From CAIWHR01 sp963713275 (GTDB lineage Bacteria; Pseudomonadota; Gammaproteobacteria; Burkholderiales; Casimicrobiaceae), in the NCBI GenBank assembly GCA_963713275.1, contig CAVQLG010000006.1, forward strand, positions 124,001-188,000: 64,000 bases of DNA. Reading direction: 5' to 3'. The translations under genes were made by a program, and so were the position numbers. The first letter of the stretch is position 1. The number at the start of each line of letters is the position of its first letter. Below, one piece after another: positions 26,420 through 33,937 of this stretch. The notes under the pieces were generated by a model. That model was given only the letters and a program-made list of their open reading frames with translations, did not search any database and was not told where the DNA came from.

Positions 26420-26702
26420 CTTTGTGGAGATGTTCGCCCACTTCAAGGACGTGAACGCACCGGCCCTGCACTCCTTCGTGCACGGTGGCATCCACGCCAT
26501 CCAGCGTGGCCTGACGGGCTACCCGGTCGAACTGCTCGCGAACGCGGTGCGCAGCTCCAACGGGCTCTACACGATGGCCGGAATGTTGCTGGCCATCCTG
26601 TCGGGCGACGAGGCCCTGACCAAGCGCATGAGCAAGATCCAGCCGCGCTTCGCCGACTGCCTGCCACCGCGGGTGGCGCCGGTCGCCAAGGCCGAAACGT
26701 GA
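26420..26702 (+). pseudogene. C-terminal remnant of a hypothetical protein after hipA
   Basis: The frame encodes DPFVEMFAHFKDVNAPALHS, FVHGGIHAIQRGLTGYP, LANAVRSSNGLYTMAGMLLA and RFADCLPPRV, a coherent conserved-looking C-terminal domain resembling a family of about 200-residue hypothetical proteins (DUF6988-like, uncertain). The matching N-terminus is absent or in another frame (LIARDAASFPQSEGRRTTLL near 26275-26330), so the gene is broken. Function unknown. Confidence 0.5.
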
Positions 26703-26869
26703 TACGCAGCTCTCGCCAGCCAGCCGCTCGGGCCCGACTCATGGCACAGTCTGTTGTGCGGAGCCGACACCCGCCCCAGCCCCCAATTCCTGTGTACCCA
26801 CACGTATTCCCGCCCGCGAGCCCGAAGCCGGAAACCCAGCATCCATGCGGCTTCCCGGCCGATCTCCCT

Positions 26870-26891
26870 GAGCAGGTGCAAAACATCGAGT
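26870..26891 (+). repeat. Right att-like direct repeat
   Basis: Exact 22-bp copy of the yicC 3' end, followed by TAG where yicC now has TGA. It marks the right island junction. Confidence 0.85.
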
Positions 26892-26939
26892 AGAACGACC
26901 CTCCGGCCCGCGCCGTGGCGCCGTTGCACGCACCGACGC

Positions 26940-28763
26940 CTACTCCACAGCCACAGGCGCACGCCCGGGAGGATGGCGCGACACCCAGCGGTGCAGCGCC
27001 TGGGCGAGCGCGGCGGTCGATACCGGCTTGGAGAGAAAATCGTCCATGCCGGAATCGCCGGCTTGCCGCCGGTCTTCGTCGAAGGCGCCCGCCGTGAGCG
27101 CGACGATCGGCAGCCGGTGGCCGTGGCGATCGACGCAGGCGCGCCGGCGAAGTTCGCGGGCCGCGGTGTAGCCGTCCATGACGGGCATCTGGCAATCCAT
27201 GAACACGAGATCGAAAGCGCCCGGCAGAGCCCGCTCGAGGGCTTCGCGGCCGTCGGTCGCGCAGACGACTTCCGCACCCAGGCTTTCCAGCAGCGCGACC
27301 GCCACTTCGACGTTGACCGGGTTGTCCTCGACCAGCAGGACCCGGGCGGAGAAGGCTGAAGGATGCGCCGGCAGCGCCGGCGACGCCGGCGCGGCGCTTG
27401 CCTCGCACACCCGGCGCACCGGAATACCGAATCGGAACGTCGAGCCCTCGCCGGGCCGGCTCTCGCAGTCGAGCGCTCCCCCCATCAACTCCGCGAGCCG
27501 ACGCGACAAGGTGAGTCCCAGACCGGTGCCCCCGAACCGCCGGCTCGCCGACTCGTCGGTCTGCGTGAACGCCTCGAAGATCCGGGCCGTATCGGCCGGG
27601 GCGATGCCGATGCCGGAATCGACGACTTCGAACCACAGCCGCAGCTCGTCGCCGGTCCCGGCGACAACCTCGTGCCGGGCGTGCAGACGCACAAAACCTT
27701 GCTCGGTGAACTTGACCGCATTCGACAAGAGGTTGAGCAGCACTTGCCGCACCCGCAGCGGATCGGCGATCACCCGCCGCGGAAAGCCCGTTTCGATGTC
27801 CACGTCGAGGCGCAGCCCTGCGCGCTGGGCGTTGGGGCGCAGCAGCGCGACGACGTCCTGCACCAGCGCGCCGACGTCGAAATCGATCGGGTCGAGTTCG
27901 ATCCGGCCTTCCTCGATCTTCGAAAGATCGAGAATCTCGTTGACGATCGCCAGCAGATGTTGGGCAGACTGACGCAGCAGCCCGACGCGGCGGCGCTGCT
28001 GCGCATCGAGCGTGCCCTGCGCCAGCACCTCGACCATGCCGAGAATGCCGTTGAGCGGGGTGCGCACCTCGTGGCTCATGTTGGCGAGGAAGCGTGACTT
28101 CGCGCGATTCGACAACTCGGCAGCCGCGCGCGCCGCGCTCGTTTCCTGGATCGACGCCGACAGCGCGAACTCGGTGCGCAGGTGCCGGGTCGTCGCCACG
28201 TTCGACTGATAGCCCACCGCGACCTGGCAGAGCAGCGCTGCGAAGGTGGCGGCCGCGGCCATGGCTTCGACGGGTCCGCCCGCGACGAGCAGAACACCGA
28301 TCGTCGGGACCAGGGCCGCGGTCAGGAACCCCAGCAGCGCCGCGAACTGCGCGGCCAGGGTCGCCGTGGCGACGGAGCAGACGGCCAGGATCATCACCAG
28401 CAGCAGCGCCGTCTCCGACCTGCCCGCCGGCGGCATCAACACGACGACCGTGAACGCCCAGCTCGCCCCCGCCGCGATGGCGCCGACGAGAAAGCGCCGC
28501 CTCCACAACGCGGACGGGTCCTGCGACGGCTGCGCCCGTGCATAGCTGCGCCAGAGGAGATAGCGCGCAGCACCGATCGCCTGGATTCCCAGCAGACCGA
28601 CCAGCAGCCGGTCCGCCGGAAAGTACGGCACCAGCAGGCCCGCGAACAGCAGCGAGATGCCCATCGTCAGCAGCGTGCTGAGCCGCAGCCGCGCGTAGAC
28701 CTGGTCGAGTTGCTTGAAGGCGACCAGGCGGTCGACCTCGGTCGCGGACGTCGAGGCGGTCAT
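26940..28763 (-). CDS. Membrane-bound hybrid sensor histidine kinase
   Basis: 607 residues from the ATG at 28763 (MTASTSATEV). An N-terminal membrane domain with about six helices (residues 25-195) has no recognisable extracytoplasmic sensor. Then follow a HisKA domain with phospho-His in FLANMSHEVRTPLNGILGM (near 230), HATPase boxes (NLLSNAVKF, DSGIGI, RRFGGTGLGLTLS) and a C-terminal receiver with phospho-acceptor in LVFMDCQMPVMDG (near 520) and Lys in FLSKPV. The output partner is not adjacent. It starts just beyond the yicC island on the opposite strand. Confidence 0.9.
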   Translation of the reverse strand: MTASTSATEVDRLVAFKQLDQVYARLRLSTLLTMGISLLFAGLLVPYFPADRLLVGLLGIQAIGAARYLLWRSYARAQPSQDPSALWRRRFLVGAIAAGASWAFTVVVLMPPAGRSETALLLVMILAVCSVATATLAAQFAALLGFLTAALVPTIGVLLVAGGPVEAMAAAATFAALLCQVAVGYQSNVATTRHLRTEFALSASIQETSAARAAAELSNRAKSRFLANMSHEVRTPLNGILGMVEVLAQGTLDAQQRRRVGLLRQSAQHLLAIVNEILDLSKIEEGRIELDPIDFDVGALVQDVVALLRPNAQRAGLRLDVDIETGFPRRVIADPLRVRQVLLNLLSNAVKFTEQGFVRLHARHEVVAGTGDELRLWFEVVDSGIGIAPADTARIFEAFTQTDESASRRFGGTGLGLTLSRRLAELMGGALDCESRPGEGSTFRFGIPVRRVCEASAAPASPALPAHPSAFSARVLLVEDNPVNVEVAVALLESLGAEVVCATDGREALERALPGAFDLVFMDCQMPVMDGYTAARELRRRACVDRHGHRLPIVALTAGAFDEDRRQAGDSGMDDFLSKPVSTAALAQALHRWVSRHPPGRAPVAVE

Positions 28764-28939
28764 GAGAACCGGCCGACGGCGGCCAGACGGCGGCCGTTGG
28801 AGCGATGCTCGCCCCGGTGCCTGCTTGCGGCGACGGGTGGGAATGCGAAGCGCGACGGCCCGTTGCCGGCCGGGCGCCCGCGCGGGTCGTCGCAGGGGAA
28901 CGACCCGGCCAGGATTTGCGCCGGCCCGGCCCGCTCGCC

Positions 28940-29105
28940 CGGTCGCGCAGGTTGGGCGCCCAAGAACCGCCATGCTGCGTCGAACGGGTTGCGCTCGTGG
29001 CGGGCCTTGCTGGCGTAGCCGGCGAAGCCGGAATCCAGGAGCCGCTCGCCATCGCCGCGCACCGCATGCGGGCTCATGGCGATGATCGGCGGTCGAAGCA
29101 TCCGG
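28940..29105 (-). pseudogene. Fossil of a receiver domain
   Basis: The minus frame encodes MLRPPIIAMSPHAVRGDG and LLDSGFAGYASKARH, which line up with the alpha4-beta5 region of hybrid-kinase receivers (PIIAMTAHAMRGD...CLEAGMDGYLSKP). The conserved Lys-Pro has become KAR and no acidic pocket or phospho-acceptor region can be read in frame upstream. The stretch 28764-29483 otherwise holds no convincing gene. Probably the remnant of a two-component protein once adjacent to the sensor kinase. Confidence 0.5.
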
Positions 29106-29483
29106 CCCTCACGCGCCTTGTCCGCGCGCCAGCGCGCGCCGTCGGGCACGTGCGGCAGCGCGCCTGCCTCGGGGTCGAGACGTGGGCCCGCGAAGGGTCG
29201 CAGGAAGGACCGGATCCCGGCCCTGCCGCAACGCCTGCCGAGCGCCGGTGCCGTGCCGCGCGGAATGCTGCCCCGCGACGGCCTCGGCAGCCATCGTGCA
29301 CGCGGACGCGGGCCCCTCTGCAGGAGGGCTCCGGCTCGCATCGCGCCTGCAGGCGGGGTGGATCGTCGCGCAACATGGGCGAAAGGTGGGCTTGGTTCGG
29401 AGCGAAAGCGAAGCGGGCATGAAGTGTGCGCAAACCCCTCAAGCAATAACTGCGCCCGCTTCTGGCTCGAACGGAGAAAGCCG

Positions 29484-30554
29484 TCAGCGGACGCGATGCG
29501 CGTCGATCGGAATGGCATCACCCGCAGCGCGACGCAGGTCGCGGTTAGTTCCCGAAGCGCGGCGTGGGTCCGCCCCCCATGCCGCGACGACTCCGCGCTT
29601 CAGGCGGCCCCCAGAGGAATGGACTTCCTGGTGCGTCGCCACGCGCACGACACCGTCACCGCCAATCCAGCCGCGCGCCATGCCAAGGGTGTTGAACGGC
29701 AATTGCACGGCGCCCTGAGCGTCGATCGCCACCATTCCAGCGCCCGCGCCGTGCGGTCCGACGTCGTCGAACACCACCGCGCGCGCGGCATCGACCAGCG
29801 ACTGGCCGGCGTAGAGCATCCGCGCAGCGAGCTGATGCGCGGCGACGCAGCGGATGAAGACCTCGCCCTGGCCCGTGCAGGACACCGCGCACACCCCGTT
29901 GCGCGCGTAGGTGCCGGCCCCAGGCAGCGCCGAGTCGCCGACACGCCCGACGGGCTTGTTGTTGTAGCCGCCGGTCGACGTGGCCGCCGCCAGATTGCCT
30001 TGGGCATCGAGCGCCACCGCCCCGACCGTGCCGTGACGCTCGGCCTCGGTGGCGCACCCGATCGTGCCGCGCCGCGCGAGCGCCTTCATCACGGAGAGCG
30101 CCTGCACGCGGCGCTCGGTGGTGAAGTACGCGTTGTCGACGAGGGGAAGCCCGCAACGACCCGCGAAATCGTCCGCGGCCAAGCCGCAGAGCAGCACGCA
30201 GTCTCCTCTTTCGAGCACCGCTCGCGCCGCGCGGATCGGATTGCGCACGCGCCGCACCGCGCACACGGCGCCGGCAGCCAGTGTCGCCCCGTCCATGATC
30301 GAGGCGTCGAGTTCGTGTTCGCTGTTCTCGTTCAGCGCAGCCCCATGCCCCGCGTTGAAGTGAGGGCTGTCCTCCATCAAGACGACCGCCGCCTCGACGG
30401 CATCGAGCGAGCGCCCTCCTGCGCGCAGGACCGCCCACGCCGCGCGCAGCGACGCAGCGAGATGCCGCCGCGTGTCCTCCCAGTCGGCCTCGCTCTGCTC
30501 CCCCCTGCCGAGCGTGCCGCAGCCCCCGTGGATGGCGACCGTCATCGCGACCAT
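29484..30554 (-). CDS. iaaA: Isoaspartyl peptidase / plant-type L-asparaginase
   Basis: An N-terminal-nucleophile hydrolase of 356 residues that cleaves isoaspartyl dipeptides and asparagine. IHGGCGTL is the family N-terminus, FNAGHGAALNENSEHELDAS the substrate/oxyanion region, and GTVGAVALD contains the Thr that becomes the new N-terminus after self-cleavage; STGGYNNKPVGRVGDSALPG follows. The ATG at 30554 has an AGGAG site 6 bp upstream. The C-terminus is longer and more Arg-rich than usual after HSSGGRLKRG. No functional link to neighbours is evident. Confidence 0.9.
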   Translation of the reverse strand: MVAMTVAIHGGCGTLGRGEQSEADWEDTRRHLAASLRAAWAVLRAGGRSLDAVEAAVVLMEDSPHFNAGHGAALNENSEHELDASIMDGATLAAGAVCAVRRVRNPIRAARAVLERGDCVLLCGLAADDFAGRCGLPLVDNAYFTTERRVQALSVMKALARRGTIGCATEAERHGTVGAVALDAQGNLAAATSTGGYNNKPVGRVGDSALPGAGTYARNGVCAVSCTGQGEVFIRCVAAHQLAARMLYAGQSLVDAARAVVFDDVGPHGAGAGMVAIDAQGAVQLPFNTLGMARGWIGGDGVVRVATHQEVHSSGGRLKRGVVAAWGADPRRASGTNRDLRRAAGDAIPIDAHRVR

Positions 30555-30755
30555 CGGTCGCTCCTTGCGAGCGCAACCGCGTGGCGCCGGAACAGGCCCG
30601 ATTCGCGCGCCGCACGCCGCGACGCGAGGTTCGCAACGCGTGCCAGCATCCTGCGCCGCGGCGCGTCGTCGACGCCGCCCGTGCGCTCGCTCGAGACGAC
30701 GAGCGGGCGCGCCCACGCGCGCATCCCCGCACCAAGGCGAGCCCTACGCAGGCTT

Positions 30756-30922
30756 CTAGCAGCCTGTCGCACTGAGGATGATCCGGCGGCAACGGCAGGG
30801 GAACGGTCCGTGTTGCGCCGGCTTCTCCTTCCCTATTCCCGATGGGCGCGTCGAAATCGTCGGAACCCGTCCTCGTTCTTCACCGTTTCGCTCGCGAACC
30901 CCTGAGTCCGACCGACGGCTAG
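30756..30922 (-). mobile_element. 167-bp MITE-like element, copy 2, at the GGDEF gene stop codon
   Basis: Reverse-complement relative of 13484-13651, likewise bounded by CTAG; hand alignment gives about 31 mismatches and one gap. The best-preserved parts are the core (GACGATTTCGACGCGCC, ATCGGGAATAGG) and the end GTGCGACAGGCT. The stop codon of the HDOD-REC-GGDEF gene (TAG, 30919-30921 complement) lies in its terminal CTAG, as with ilvA. No coding capacity. Confidence 0.85.
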
Positions 30923-32844
30923 GCCTGCGGCTGCGGACTGCGTTCGGGGCAGTGGATCTTGCCCTGGATGCTGATGCAAACCCGATCGCGCCCGCCATTC
31001 TTGGCCGCGTAGAGCGCCCGATCGGCTGCCTGCACCATCTGGTCGGGGTCGACCATGTCGGGCTCGCGGTTGGCCACGCCGATGCTGACCGTAAGCCGGA
31101 TCCCGAGACCGGCAGTGTGGATCTCGAGCTCGCCCACCGTCCGGCGCAGTCGCTCGGCGGCGAGCAGGGCGGTCTTCGGTCCCGCATCGTTGCACACCAG
31201 CAGGAACTCCTCGCCGCCGACGCGGCTCACGCTGTCCTGCCTGCGCGCGGCAGCCTGGATGCCCTTGGCCACCTGTTGGAGCACGACGTCGCCGACGGCG
31301 TGCCCGTGCCGATCGTTGATGGATTTGAATTTGTCGACATCGATCTGCAGCACCGCCAGAGGTTGACCATTGCGCTGGGACCCGCTCCAGGCCTTCGCCA
31401 GCGCCTCCATGCCGGCTCGCCGATTGGGCAAACCGGTGAGCAGATCGGTCAGCGCCGCGTGCTCCATGCGCTTGCTGCTGATCGCGAGCTCGGCCGCGAA
31501 ATGCTTGAGCTGGGCGCGGTCGCGCTCCCAGGCCTCCAGCAGGTCCACGTAGTGCGTGGCCGCCCGCATGCGCGCGCTGAGGGCGCGCGGGCTGACGGGC
31601 TTGGCCAGGTAGTCGTCCACCCCGGCCTCGAAGGCCTCGACGATCCTCTCCTCGTCCTCGAGACCCGTCTGCATGATCACGTACATCGACCGGCCCCATT
31701 CCGTGGCGCGCAGCGCGCGGCAGAACTCCAGGCCGTCCATCTCCGGCATGAGCCAATCGGTGATGACGATTTGGGGCATCGACGCGAGGCCCACGGCCAG
31801 TGCTTCTCTGCCGTTCGCCGCCGTGACGACCGTGCTACCGAGCTTGTCGCGCAGCACCGCCTCCATCATGACTCGGGTCACGGCGTCGTCGTCGACCACC
31901 AGCACGCGACGGCGCGCCGCACCCGCCCCGCTCTCATCCTCCGGACGCGGGGCTGACGCGCTGGCGATCTGGCTGAACGGGGGCAGCTCGCCGAACGGCA
32001 CCCGTAGCAATTCGCCCCATTGCCGCCACTGCGCGACGATCCGGTCGAACAATCCACCGAGCGCGTCGGCGTCCATGCCGATCTTGCCGCCCAGACGCAT
32101 CAACTCGGCGATCTTGCCGTGGCGTTGCGTGCGCGCGCACAGGCCCAGTTCGGTCAGCCGGCCCGCGGTGTGGAACAGGTGGCAGAGCTGATACGGCCGC
32201 GAACCCTCGGCGAACCCGGAAGTCTCCGGTTCGTCGTGGAACCGCAACGGTTCGGCCAGGGCGTTGGGAACGCCGCAGTCGGCAAGGATCGCGACGGTGA
32301 ACTCGGCGTGGTCGACCTCCAGGCGCTCGCGCTCCAGCGCGATGAGCTGTTCCTCCGGCGGCTCCAGCTCCAGGATCGCGGTGTATTCGGCCGGATAGAC
32401 GGTGGCGAGCGCGAGGCGGCCGACCTGCGCCAACAACCCGCAGGCGAACAGCTCGTCGGGCGAGCCCAGGCGCAGGACGGCGCACAACTCCTGACTCGCC
32501 ACGGCCATCAACAGGGAACGCGACCAGAAGCGCGCATAGTCGAAGCCGCTACACGATCCGGTCGAGTACTGCTCGACCAGCGAGAACCCCATCGCCAGCT
32601 GCCGCACCGTCGACATCCCCAACCGCAGGACCGCCTCGCTGACCGAGACGACGGCTCGACCCGAGCGGGCGACCGCGTTGGCCTGGTGCAGCAGCCGCCC
32701 GGTCAACGCAGGGTCGGTCTGGACCACCCGCGCAACCTCGTCCAGGCTTGCATCCTCGCGTCGACTGATTTCCAGGATGGCGAGCGCCACGCCCTTCGGG
32801 CTGGGCAGCTGTCCGTTCAGTCTGAGCTGTTCGATCCGGTCCAT
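30919..32844 (-). CDS. HDOD-REC-GGDEF signalling protein (putative diguanylate cyclase)
   Basis: 641 residues from the ATG at 32844 (MDRIEQLRLN). The N-terminal HDOD domain (LPSPKGVALAILEISRRED, FDYARFWSRSLLMAVASQEL) is followed by a receiver with phospho-acceptor in IVITDWLMPEMDG (near 363) and Lys in YLAKPVS, then a GGDEF domain with LTDLLTGLPNRRAG, DVDKFKSINDRHGH and the active-site loop RVGGEEF (near 543). GGEEF is an active form, so cyclic-di-GMP synthesis is expected. Its stop codon is inside MITE 2. No cognate kinase is adjacent. Confidence 0.9.
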   Translation of the reverse strand: MDRIEQLRLNGQLPSPKGVALAILEISRREDASLDEVARVVQTDPALTGRLLHQANAVARSGRAVVSVSEAVLRLGMSTVRQLAMGFSLVEQYSTGSCSGFDYARFWSRSLLMAVASQELCAVLRLGSPDELFACGLLAQVGRLALATVYPAEYTAILELEPPEEQLIALERERLEVDHAEFTVAILADCGVPNALAEPLRFHDEPETSGFAEGSRPYQLCHLFHTAGRLTELGLCARTQRHGKIAELMRLGGKIGMDADALGGLFDRIVAQWRQWGELLRVPFGELPPFSQIASASAPRPEDESGAGAARRRVLVVDDDAVTRVMMEAVLRDKLGSTVVTAANGREALAVGLASMPQIVITDWLMPEMDGLEFCRALRATEWGRSMYVIMQTGLEDEERIVEAFEAGVDDYLAKPVSPRALSARMRAATHYVDLLEAWERDRAQLKHFAAELAISSKRMEHAALTDLLTGLPNRRAGMEALAKAWSGSQRNGQPLAVLQIDVDKFKSINDRHGHAVGDVVLQQVAKGIQAAARRQDSVSRVGGEEFLLVCNDAGPKTALLAAERLRRTVGELEIHTAGLGIRLTVSIGVANREPDMVDPDQMVQAADRALYAAKNGGRDRVCISIQGKIHCPERSPQPQA

Positions 32845-33109
32845 GCTCGAGCCTTGCCTGCGCGCCAAGCGAGCCCCCTCGGGCGCGCCTAGCGCCTTGA
32901 ATTCGCTTATACACTATTGTTCGGTCGTTGCCGAGGTTGCAGGGCACAACTCGCCGGCTGCCACTTGGCCGGACGCCCTCGCGAGTTCGCGCCGGTCGGC
33001 GTCCGACCGCGAACCGTCTGCGCGACCTGGCGCCCCCGGTCGGGCGCAGGGGCGACGGCGGTCGGCGCCGGCGCCGTTCGAACGGATGTCGATTCGGGCG
33101 CCGCGCGTG

Positions 33110-33886
33110 CTACCGGCCATGGAACCGGGGCACACGCTTTTCGAGGATGGCCGCGCGACCTTCGGCGGCGTCGTCGCTGTTGAACGACGTCCTCCGCAAC
33201 ACCTCGTAGTCGGCCTGTTCGTCTGCCGTGCCCCCCGCTTTCGCCAGCAGCGCGAAGCCCCGCCGCATGCCGGCGACCGCCAGAGGCGCCGCGTCGGCGA
33301 GTTCGCGGCACAGCGCAACGGCCTCGCCCTGGGCGTCGGCCGCCGTGGGCGCGAGGACGTCGAGCAACCCCATCCGCAGCGCGTCGTCGGCCCCGTAACG
33401 CCTGCCGGTGAGAAACATGAAGCGGGCGTGGCCTGCGCCGATGCGCTCGGTCACCCGCGCGAGACCCTTGAGCGCGTAGACCACGCCCACCTTCGCCGGC
33501 GGCATGCAGAAGACGGCCTTCGGACCGCCCACACGGAAATCGCAGGTGAGCGCCAACTCGCAGCCCGCGCCGAACGCCGGCCCGGTCACCAGCGCGACGC
33601 TGGGGGCCGGGTGGCGCGTCAACGTGTCGAAGACCTCGCCGATGCGCTCGTCCGGCAACCGCGCGCCGGGCGCAACGCGCGACAGGCGGGACAGGTCGTA
33701 ACCGGAGCAGAACGCGCCCTCGCCCGCGCCGCGCACGAGCCACGCGCGCACGTCGGTTCCCTCGGCGACGGCCCGCGCCAAGGCCTCGACGAGGCCGTCG
33801 TCGAGCGCGTTGCGCCGGTCCGGGTTGGCGATGGTCAGCTGGCGGACTCCAGCGCCCAGGTCTTCGACGTGAAGCGCCGCGGCCAC
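33110..33886 (-). CDS. Enoyl-CoA hydratase/isomerase family protein
   Basis: A 258-residue crotonase-fold protein with a GTG start at 33886. The oxyanion-hole region is AFCSGYDLS and FGAGCELALTCDFRV carries the first crotonase glutamate; the second segment reads KVGVVYALKG, so the second catalytic Glu expected there is missing. It ends the ethylmalonyl-CoA operon, 51 bp after ccr. It might interconvert 3-hydroxybutyryl-CoA and crotonyl-CoA to feed Ccr, but the missing Glu argues for an isomerase, decarboxylase or altered hydratase. Confidence 0.85.
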   Translation of the reverse strand: MAAALHVEDLGAGVRQLTIANPDRRNALDDGLVEALARAVAEGTDVRAWLVRGAGEGAFCSGYDLSRLSRVAPGARLPDERIGEVFDTLTRHPAPSVALVTGPAFGAGCELALTCDFRVGGPKAVFCMPPAKVGVVYALKGLARVTERIGAGHARFMFLTGRRYGADDALRMGLLDVLAPTAADAQGEAVALCRELADAAPLAVAGMRRGFALLAKAGGTADEQADYEVLRRTSFNSDDAAEGRAAILEKRVPRFHGR

Positions 33887-33937
33887 GTCAGGGGCTCGCC
33901 TTGACCACCCGTTGACCGGCGGGTCTCGCGCGCGGGA

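Larger units (their letters stand above)
23403..26891 (+). mobile_element. 3.5-kb genomic island integrated at the 3' end of yicC
   Basis: A 22-bp exact direct repeat (GAGCAGGTGC to CATCGAGT) occurs in the yicC 3' end (23403-23424) and at the right boundary (26870-26891). Between them are a tyrosine-recombinase N-terminal remnant next to the left end, an AbiEi-like relic, intact hipBA and a degraded gene. Copies of TGTGTACCC occur near both ends (23546-23554 direct, an inverted copy near 23576-23585, and 26791-26799), possible arm-type integrase sites. The integrase is truncated, so the island is probably immobile alone. Confidence 0.85.

Noticed and set aside
26699..26893. Small ORF ending in QVQNIE at the right island junction
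   Set aside because: The ending comes only from the att repeat copy; the rest is Pro-rich and not conserved-looking.
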